This document shows positions 29,390 through 34,142 of a DNA stretch of 34,142 nucleotides, in pieces. The DNA comes from an uncultured bacterium (GTDB lineage Bacteria > Patescibacteriota > Minisyncoccia > Phycocordibacterales > UBA9973): assembly GCA_903904195.1 (NCBI GenBank), contig CAIVBM010000026.1, forward strand, positions 1-34,142, written 5' to 3'. The notes under the pieces were generated by a model. The model made no database searches and was not told where the DNA came from. It saw only the letters and a list, made by a program, of their open reading frames with translations. A program made the position numbers and the translations under genes. Position 1 is the first letter of the stretch, and each line of letters opens with the position of its first letter.

Positions 29390-29992
29390 ATGATATCTAA
29401 ACCAAAGTTTAAAATTTGTAGAAGATTAGGTCCTGGAGTTTATGACAAATGTCAGACTTCAAAGTTTAAAGCTTCCACAGCTAGTGGAGCACCAGGCGCA
29501 CGCCGACCAAAGGCTCCTTCTGAATACGGAGCACAACTTTTTGAGAAACAAAAGATTAGATTTTCTTATGGTATAACCGAACGCCAACTTTCAAATTATG
29601 TTAAAAAGGCTTCCTTGGTAAAGGGTGCAGGTACAGCAGAAAGATTCTTTGAAGAGCTAGAATCCCGTCTTGATAACGTAGTTTATCGTATGGGTCTAGG
29701 AGTCAGCCGTAGAGCAACCAGACAAATGGTCTCTCATGGACACTTTGTTGTAAATAATAAAAGAGTCACTATTCCTTCATATGAATTGAAATCCGGAGAC
29801 ATCATCAAGATTCGTGAAGGTTCAAAAGGAAAAGGAGTTTTTAGTAATCTAGCAGAAAAAATTAAAGATTATAATCCTCCAGCATGGTTGAAATTTGATG
29901 TCAGTACTATGGAAGGTCATATTCTAGATAAGCCAAAGAATACAGAGAGTTTTATTGATTTAAATGCAGTGCTTGAGTTTTATAGTCGTTAA
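29390..29992 (+). CDS. rpsD: Ribosomal protein uS4
   Basis: 200 residues. KFKICRRLG near the start, then the S4 domain RLDNVVYRMGLGVSRRATRQMVSHGHFVVNNKRVTIPSYELKSGDII and the C-terminal block NPPAWLKFDVSTMEGHIL. The N-terminal zinc finger found in some uS4 proteins is reduced to two cysteines (in ICRRL and DKCQT), so zinc is unlikely to be bound. It starts assembly of the 30S body and binds 16S rRNA. Standard order after rpsK. Confidence 0.97.
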   Translation: MISKPKFKICRRLGPGVYDKCQTSKFKASTASGAPGARRPKAPSEYGAQLFEKQKIRFSYGITERQLSNYVKKASLVKGAGTAERFFEELESRLDNVVYRMGLGVSRRATRQMVSHGHFVVNNKRVTIPSYELKSGDIIKIREGSKGKGVFSNLAEKIKDYNPPAWLKFDVSTMEGHILDKPKNTESFIDLNAVLEFYSR

Positions 29993-30030
29993 ATTTTATT
30001 AAAATTATTAAAAACTAATTTTTTAAAAAT

Positions 30031-31023
30031 ATGTCTGAATATAATATAGTTATGCCTTCAAAGCCAAGAATCGTTTTAGAAGAGGGCAATAAAGGAGTAT
30101 TTGAAATAGACGGTCTATCTCCAGGATATGGCCACACACTAGGAAATTCTCTAAGAAGAATCATTCTTTCTTCTTTGCCGGGCGCTTCTATAACATCTAT
30201 CAAAATTGATGGCGTGAGTCATGAATTTCAGACACTTGAAGGTATCAAAGAAGACGTAATCGTGATGATTCTCAATCTCAAAAAGGCACGCTTCAAGATG
30301 CTTTCTGATGAGCCTCAGACTGTCAGCCTTTCTATCAAAGGACCAAAAGAAGTCACAGCAGCAGACATAAAAATAGGTGGACAAGTAGAGATCTTGAATC
30401 CAGAGCTTCACCTTGCTGAAGTCACAGGTAAGATTAATTTAAATATTGAAATGAAGATTGAAAAAGGTCTTGGATTTATTTCCAAAGAAGCTTTTCAAAA
30501 AGAAAAAGTTGATGTCGGTACTATCGCTGTGGATGCTATCTTCACACCTATCCGCCGAGTTTCTTACGAAGTTGAAAACATGCGTGTCGGAGACAAGACC
30601 AACCATAACCGTCTTCGAATCGCCATTGAAACAGATGGTACTTTGACTGCACGTGAAGCTCTTTCTAGATCAATTGAAATCATGATAAATCAATTAAAAG
30701 CAATCATTGATTTTAAAGAGCCTGAAGTTTCAGAAGAAAAAGACGTTGAAGTTAAGGTGGGAAAAGAAGAAAAAGGCAAGAAAGATGAAGAAGGAGAAGA
30801 TAAAAAAGGATCTGATTTTGCTGATGTATTAAAAACTCGAACAGACAGTCTAGATCTTTCCACTAGAACATTAAATGCTTTGACTGGTGCAAATATCCGC
30901 ACATTGGGTGGTCTTGCTCGAAAAAAGAGAGAAGATTTGCTCGAAGTTGAAGGAATCGGAGAAAAAGGAATTTCTGAAATTAAAAAAGTTCTTGGTAAAT
31001 TCGGCCTTAATTTAAAAGATTAA
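30031..31023 (+). CDS. rpoA: RNA polymerase alpha subunit
   Basis: 330 residues. The N-terminal assembly domain has PGYGHTLGNSLRRIILSSLPG, the FxTLEGIKEDVxxIxLNLK block and PxRRVxYxVExxRVG. The C-terminal domain (about 260-328) has LDLSTRTLNALTGANIRTLGGL and LLEVEGIGEKGISEIKKVLGKFGL, with helix-hairpin-helix for upstream DNA. The linker (about 232-262) is unusually charged and Lys/Glu-rich. It forms dimers that nucleate polymerase assembly. Flanked by rpsD and rplQ as usual. Confidence 0.97.
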   Translation: MSEYNIVMPSKPRIVLEEGNKGVFEIDGLSPGYGHTLGNSLRRIILSSLPGASITSIKIDGVSHEFQTLEGIKEDVIVMILNLKKARFKMLSDEPQTVSLSIKGPKEVTAADIKIGGQVEILNPELHLAEVTGKINLNIEMKIEKGLGFISKEAFQKEKVDVGTIAVDAIFTPIRRVSYEVENMRVGDKTNHNRLRIAIETDGTLTAREALSRSIEIMINQLKAIIDFKEPEVSEEKDVEVKVGKEEKGKKDEEGEDKKGSDFADVLKTRTDSLDLSTRTLNALTGANIRTLGGLARKKREDLLEVEGIGEKGISEIKKVLGKFGLNLKD

Positions 31024-31026
31024 TAT

Positions 31027-31380
31027 ATGAGACACGGAAATAATAAAAGAAAATTCGGCAGAGTTAGAAAAGTCAGAAAGGCATTGATGAATTCTTTGGC
31101 TCTCAATTTGATTATACGTGGAAAGATTAAGACCACAGAACCAAAAGCAAAAGAATTACGTCCATTTATAGAAAAGCTCGTAACTGGAGCAAAAAAGGGT
31201 GACATGGCTACTCGTCGTTTGATAATCGCTAAACTTAGCAACAGACGTCCTGAAATCAAAAAGCTTTTTGATATAATCGCGCCAAAATACAAGAATACAA
31301 AAGGAGGATACACAAGGATATTAAAATTAGGCGCCAGAAAGGCTGATGGAACTCCTATGGCAGTAATAGAATTTATATAA
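31027..31380 (+). CDS. rplQ: Ribosomal protein bL17
   Basis: 117 residues. Starts MRHGNNKRKFGRVRKVRKALMNSL, the L17 signature region, and has KIKTTEPKAKELRPFIEKLVTGAKKG and the ending YTRILKLGARKADGTPMAVIEFI. It sits near the peptide exit tunnel of the 50S subunit. Normal length. It starts 3 bp after the rpoA stop. Confidence 0.97.
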   Translation: MRHGNNKRKFGRVRKVRKALMNSLALNLIIRGKIKTTEPKAKELRPFIEKLVTGAKKGDMATRRLIIAKLSNRRPEIKKLFDIIAPKYKNTKGGYTRILKLGARKADGTPMAVIEFI

Positions 31381-31382
31381 TT

Positions 31383-31760
31383 ATGAAAAAAGAAGTGAAA
31401 CAAGTTAAAAAAACAGAAGTAAAAGTGATAGATGCACAAGGTAAGATCTTGGGCCGAGTAGCGTCAGAGGCTGCTATGACTTTGATGGGTAAGACCAAGG
31501 CTTCTTTTGAGCGAAATACATATTGTGGTTTCCCTGTAAAAATTATCAATGCTTCAAAACTCAGCATCACTCCTAAAAAATTAACACAAATATATCACAC
31601 CAGATATTCAGGTATTCCAGGAGGATTGCGTGTTTTACCAGGTACAGAAACAGCGATGAAGAAAGGATTGAAAGAATTGATAAAGCTTGCAGTTTACAAA
31701 ATGTTGCCTTCAAATAAACTACGAAGGACAATGATGAAGAGTTTAAAGATAACAGATTAA
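31383..31760 (+). CDS. rplM: Ribosomal protein uL13
   Basis: 125 residues against about 142 in E. coli. A basic N-terminus (MKKEVKQVKKTEVKVIDA) leads into GKILGRVASEAAMTLMGKTKASF and NASKLSITPKKLTQIYHTRYSGIPGGLR, then VYKMLPSNKLRRTMMKSLKI, matching the KMLPKNxLGRxMxxKLKVY block. It is one of the first proteins to bind 23S rRNA. Its Zn/His-rich loops are reduced. It comes with rpsI as in most bacteria, here fused to the alpha operon. Confidence 0.95.
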   Translation: MKKEVKQVKKTEVKVIDAQGKILGRVASEAAMTLMGKTKASFERNTYCGFPVKIINASKLSITPKKLTQIYHTRYSGIPGGLRVLPGTETAMKKGLKELIKLAVYKMLPSNKLRRTMMKSLKITD

Positions 31761-31769
31761 TAATATTTT

Positions 31770-32195
31770 ATGGATAAAGAAACAAAAGGAAAATACATAG
31801 AGGCTATAGGAAGACGCAAGACTTCAACTGCACGAGTTCGTATTTCAGAGTCTTCAAAGGCTAGTTTTAAGGTGAACGACATGGACAGCAAAGAATACTT
31901 TAAAACCGAAGGGGAGCGTCGTTTGATTTTAGACCCTATGGTAAAAGGACAAAAGACTGGCGAAGGTAAAGTCGCTTTGAAATGGAATGTTGAAGTGCAT
32001 GTTGTCGGTGGAGGAGTCCATAGTCAGGCTGAAGCTATCCGTCACGGACTTGCTCGTGCTCTTGCAGAATTTAATCCAGAAAACAGAGCTGAGCTTAAAA
32101 CTTTAGGATTCCTAAAACGTGATCCAAGAGCAAAAGAAAGACGCAAATTCGGTCTCAAAAAAGCCCGCAAGGCACCACAGTGGTCAAAAAGATAA
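31770..32195 (+). CDS. rpsI: Ribosomal protein uS9
   Basis: 141 residues. Starts YIEAIGRRKTSTARVRI and includes VHVVGGGVHSQAEAIRHGLARAL, ending LKTLGFLKRDPRAKERRKFGLKKARKAPQWSKR. The C-terminal Ser-Lys-Arg reaches the P-site tRNA in the 30S subunit; the typical KxRRxxQFSKR tail is KARKAPQWSKR here. It follows rplM by 9 bp and is the last gene before a palindromic element. Confidence 0.97.
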   Translation: MDKETKGKYIEAIGRRKTSTARVRISESSKASFKVNDMDSKEYFKTEGERRLILDPMVKGQKTGEGKVALKWNVEVHVVGGGVHSQAEAIRHGLARALAEFNPENRAELKTLGFLKRDPRAKERRKFGLKKARKAPQWSKR

Positions 32196-32205
32196 AATAA
32201 ATTCA

Positions 32206-32281
32206 ACCCCCTATAATCCCCCTTGTCAGGGGGATTTGGTTTTTCTCCCCTGCTAAGGGGAGATGCAAGAGGGGTCTTTTT
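32206..32281 (+). repeat. Palindromic element D between rpsI and grpE, likely acting as terminator
   Basis: Outer ACCCC (32206-32210) and GGGGT (32271-32275) enclose two hairpins: AATCCCCCT-TGTC-AGGGGGATT (32215-32236) and TCTCCCCT-GCTA-AGGGGAGA (32244-32263). The layout, arms plus two inner hairpins, is that of insert C. TCTTTTTA follows the right arm, so it can end transcription of the ribosomal operon. The sequence is G/C-rich in an AT-rich context and similar in style to insert A (CTCCTTA/TAAGGAG core). Confidence 0.65.
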
Positions 32282-32282
32282 A

Positions 32283-32291
32283 TGTTATATT
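32283..32291 (+). promoter_or_regulatory. Extended -10 promoter for grpE, predicted leaderless
   Basis: TGTTATATT ends at 32291 and the chosen grpE ATG is at 32298, 6 nt later. This matches the spacing seen at 3209/3216 and 4466/4473. It starts right after the terminator-like element. Confidence 0.5.
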
Positions 32292-32297
32292 TTATTT

Positions 32298-32897
32298 ATG
32301 CCCGACGACGAAACCAAAAAACCCATTGAAAACATTGAACCAAAACCAGATACCTCTGAGGTTCTTGAATTTGAATTCAACGAAGATGGCGAAGAAGATT
32401 TAAAGAAGACTTTAAAGAAATTAAGGGAGGATTTAAAGGTGTGCAAGAAAGAAAAGGAAGAATACTTACTTGGCTGGCAAAAGGAACGAGCCGAGTTCGC
32501 TAATTATAAAAAAGGAGAAGACAGCAGAAAGGCGATGTTTTCAGAATCAATGCGGGAAAGAATCTTGACCCGTTTTTTGACCGTGCTTGATAGTTTCAAT
32601 ATGGCTTTTGCAAATAAAGAAGCTTGGGAAAAAGTAGATGAAAACTGGAGGCGTGGAGTGGAATATATTTACGGTCAGATGAATACAGTTTTTGAAGAAT
32701 ACGGAGTAAAAGAAGTAGGCGTAGTGGGAGAAATTTTTGATCCAAATATTCATCAATCTATTGAATTAGTGCAAACAGATAAAAAAGAATTAAACCACAC
32801 AGTTTCAAATGTCATTCAAAAAGGATACAAGTTGGGTGATCGAGTAATCCGAGCCGCCCGTGTCAATGTTTATGAATACAAAGAATCAGGAAATTAA
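32298..32897 (+). CDS. grpE: Nucleotide exchange factor GrpE
   Basis: 199 residues from ATG 32298. A TTG 25 codons upstream is in frame but lies inside the palindromic element, so it is rejected. The acidic N-terminus is followed by a long helix (DLKKTLKKLREDLKVCKKEKEEYLLGWQKERAEFANYKKG), a four-helix segment (RFLTVLDSFNMAF) and the C-terminal beta domain with the signature FDPNIHQSIELVQTDKKELNHTVSNVIQKGYKLGDRVIRAARVNV. It releases ADP from DnaK. dnaK and dnaJ are not in the window; instead a Cys-rich gene overlaps its 3' end by 26 bp. Confidence 0.95.
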   Translation: MPDDETKKPIENIEPKPDTSEVLEFEFNEDGEEDLKKTLKKLREDLKVCKKEKEEYLLGWQKERAEFANYKKGEDSRKAMFSESMRERILTRFLTVLDSFNMAFANKEAWEKVDENWRRGVEYIYGQMNTVFEEYGVKEVGVVGEIFDPNIHQSIELVQTDKKELNHTVSNVIQKGYKLGDRVIRAARVNVYEYKESGN

Positions 32898-34142
32898 AAA
32901 TTGTGTTAACTGTAAGAAAGACTTTACAATTGAGCCGGATGATTTTGGTTTTTATGAAAAAATAAAAGTTCCTCCGCCAACTTTTTGCCCTGAATGCAGG
33001 CTAAGAAGGCGTTTGACATGGAGAAATGAAAGAATTTTATATCGTAAAGAATGCAAATTATGCGGAAAAAATACGTTGACCACATTTAACTCCGACGATA
33101 TCACCACATATTGCCAGTCGTGCTGGTGGAGCGATGAATGGGATCCATTATCTTATAAACTTGATTATGATTTTTCTAAAACATTTTTTGAACAATTCAA
33201 AAATCTTATTTCTAAAGTTCCTTTTTGCGGCCTATTTAATTTGAATTATGTTAATAGTGATTATTGCAACTATACATTTGAATCAAAAAATTGTTATCTG
33301 AATTTTGCCAGCGACATGAACGAGGATACGGGATTTCTATATCACTCGATAGAGAATAAAAATTCTTTTGATATGCTTGGCTCCCGAAAAAACGAAAATT
33401 GCTATGAACTCATAGATTGTGAAAAATGCTACGGAAGCAGTTATTTGTCGCTTTGTGAAGGGTGCGTAGATTCTAAATATTGCTATGACTGCCACAATTG
33501 CTCTGATTGCGTTGGCTGTTTTGGGCTAAGAAATGCAAAATATCATATTTTTAATGAAAAATATTCTCCTGACGATTATAAGAAAGAAATTCTTAAGTTT
33601 GATTTGAATAAACACGCTAATAATTCAAAAATCGGTGAATCCTTTAAAGAATTACTAAAAAAATATCCTAGAAAGTTTTTTAATTCTCGCCACGCGGTCA
33701 ATTGCACCGGTGATTATATTAAAAATGCGCAGAATTGCATAAATTGTTTTGATATTGAGGGTCCGGCAAAAGATCTGAAATATGCAATTTATGCGGTTAC
33801 AAACATACACGGTTCGCAAGATATTTATGCATTTGGTGTAAACGTTGAAAATTGTTATGAATTTCTTGGGGGCGGTGATGGTATTCAAAATATATATTTT
33901 TCCATGTATGTTTTTAATGGTTGCTACGATTGTAATTACTCATATTATTTAAATAGTTGTTCCAATTGTTTCGCCTGCATTGGTTTAAGAAATAAAAGCT
34001 ATTGTATTTTAAACAAGCAATATACGAAAGAAGAATATGAGGAATTGATACCAAAAATAAAAAAGCATATGGATGAAATGCCTTACGCAGACAAAAAAGG
34101 ACTAATATATAAATATGGAGAATTTTTCCCATCAGAATTAAG
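32872..34142 (+). CDS. Cys-rich double zinc-ribbon protein, open at the window end
   Basis: The frame from ATG 32872 has no stop up to 34142 (423 codons visible). Two zinc-ribbon-like pairs come first: C11-x2-C14 with C39-x2-C42 (CPECRLRRR) and C61-x2-C64 with C81-x2-C84. The rest contains many aromatic-plus-Cys repeats (NCYELIDCEKCYGSSY, YCYDCHNCSDCVGC) with two copies of one module: CVGCFGLRNAKYHIFNEKYS-PDDY and CFACIGLRNKSYCILNKQYT-KEEY. This reads as a solenoid of short Cys/Asn/Tyr repeats. I recognise it as a hypothetical family frequent in Parcubacteria without a known function. It starts inside grpE, so they may be translationally coupled. Confidence 0.75.
   Translation, partial: MNTKNQEIKNCVNCKKDFTIEPDDFGFYEKIKVPPPTFCPECRLRRRLTWRNERILYRKECKLCGKNTLTTFNSDDITTYCQSCWWSDEWDPLSYKLDYDFSKTFFEQFKNLISKVPFCGLFNLNYVNSDYCNYTFESKNCYLNFASDMNEDTGFLYHSIENKNSFDMLGSRKNENCYELIDCEKCYGSSYLSLCEGCVDSKYCYDCHNCSDCVGCFGLRNAKYHIFNEKYSPDDYKKEILKFDLNKHANNSKIGESFKELLKKYPRKFFNSRHAVNCTGDYIKNAQNCINCFDIEGPAKDLKYAIYAVTNIHGSQDIYAFGVNVENCYEFLGGGDGIQNIYFSMYVFNGCYDCNYSYYLNSCSNCFACIGLRNKSYCILNKQYTKEEYEELIPKIKKHMDEMPYADKKGLIYKYGEFFPSEL

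Noticed and set aside
32223-32297. TTG start for grpE within the palindromic element
   Set aside because: The extra residues would be coded by the hairpins, and a -10 box directly precedes the ATG at 32298.
33655-34132. Minus-strand frames at the end of the window
   Set aside because: They lie antisense to the Cys-rich reading frame, whose cysteine periodicity shows clear coding on the plus strand.
1-34142. CRISPR array or cas genes
   Set aside because: No regularly spaced direct repeats of 23-40 bp with unique spacers and no Cas-like motifs. The tandem repeats at 443-567 number only two units and are imperfect.
1-34142. Alternative genetic code (UGA read as glycine or tryptophan)
   Set aside because: apbE and the EEP gene end at TGA exactly where neighbouring genes start, and all conserved proteins are complete without internal TGA.
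1-34142. Prophage or integrated conjugative element
   Set aside because: Apart from the transposase end there is no integrase, capsid, terminase or relaxase; most genes are core genes in usual order.

Overview
This AT-rich 34 kb window looks like a chromosomal segment of a Candidate Phyla Radiation bacterium (Patescibacteria), most likely of the Parcubacteria group. The assignment is inference. It rests on compact universal proteins (IF-2 without its long N-terminal region, AlaRS without the C-Ala domain, a shortened MltG), on small proteins typical of that group (DUF4446, a sigma region 4 plus HARE-HTH protein, a DUF8128-like membrane protein, a Cys-rich double zinc-ribbon protein), on the near absence of Shine-Dalgarno sequences, and on tRNA genes without encoded CCA. 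At least two genes end at TGA, so UGA is a stop and the code is not the Gracilibacteria one.

Layout. 1-840: the 3' end of an IS-type transposase, then a tRNA cluster (Leu-UAA, Lys-CUU, Leu-UAG, Cys-GCA) with a decayed tRNA-Cys copy and a GC-rich imperfect tandem repeat. 841-3191 (minus strand): DUF4446 protein, infB, rbfA. 3216-8018: cysteine desulfurase, a membrane-anchored HtrA-like protein that has lost its catalytic triad, and a ClpB-type chaperone carrying a ClpP-loop-like IGF tripeptide; tRNA-Tyr follows on the minus strand. 8198-13201: an FMN-binding protein, ApbE flavinyltransferase and an NqrB/RnfD-like membrane protein fused to an FAD/NAD(P)H reductase, then an OmpR-type two-component system and a secreted beta-rich protein. 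13342-16578: two HlyD/EmrA-like adaptors and a 14-TM EmrB/QacA-type MFS pump. 16647-25474: typA, sigma4-HARE protein, DUF8128-like protein, mltG, mnmA, an internally deleted EEP nuclease, mgtC-like, alaS. 25499-27998: an FtsA/PilM-like actin-fold protein and a membrane-anchored partner. 28065-32195: infA, rpmJ, rpsM, rpsK, rpsD, rpoA, rplQ, rplM, rpsI. 32298-34142: grpE and an open-ended Cys-rich protein.

The most informative signals are not genes. (1) An identical 19-base sequence, built on an 11-bp-period TTCA-N7-TTCA direct repeat of the kind OmpR/PhoB regulators bind, sits in front of both the flavin operon and the response-regulator gene, and a third degenerate copy lies ahead of the secreted-protein gene. 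This suggests an autoregulated circuit: two-component system, flavinylated electron-transfer module, envelope protein. (2) Foldable palindromic inserts, with outer arms closing one or two inner hairpins, lie in frame inside two conserved genes: twice in the cysteine desulfurase and once in mnmA, where the arms are a perfect 26-bp inverted repeat. A similar one lies between rpsI and grpE. They resemble in concept the Rickettsia palindromic elements that insert into reading frames. (3) Several genes have a -10 hexamer ending only 6-7 nt before the start codon, which predicts leaderless mRNAs, including a divergent pair whose -10 boxes abut.
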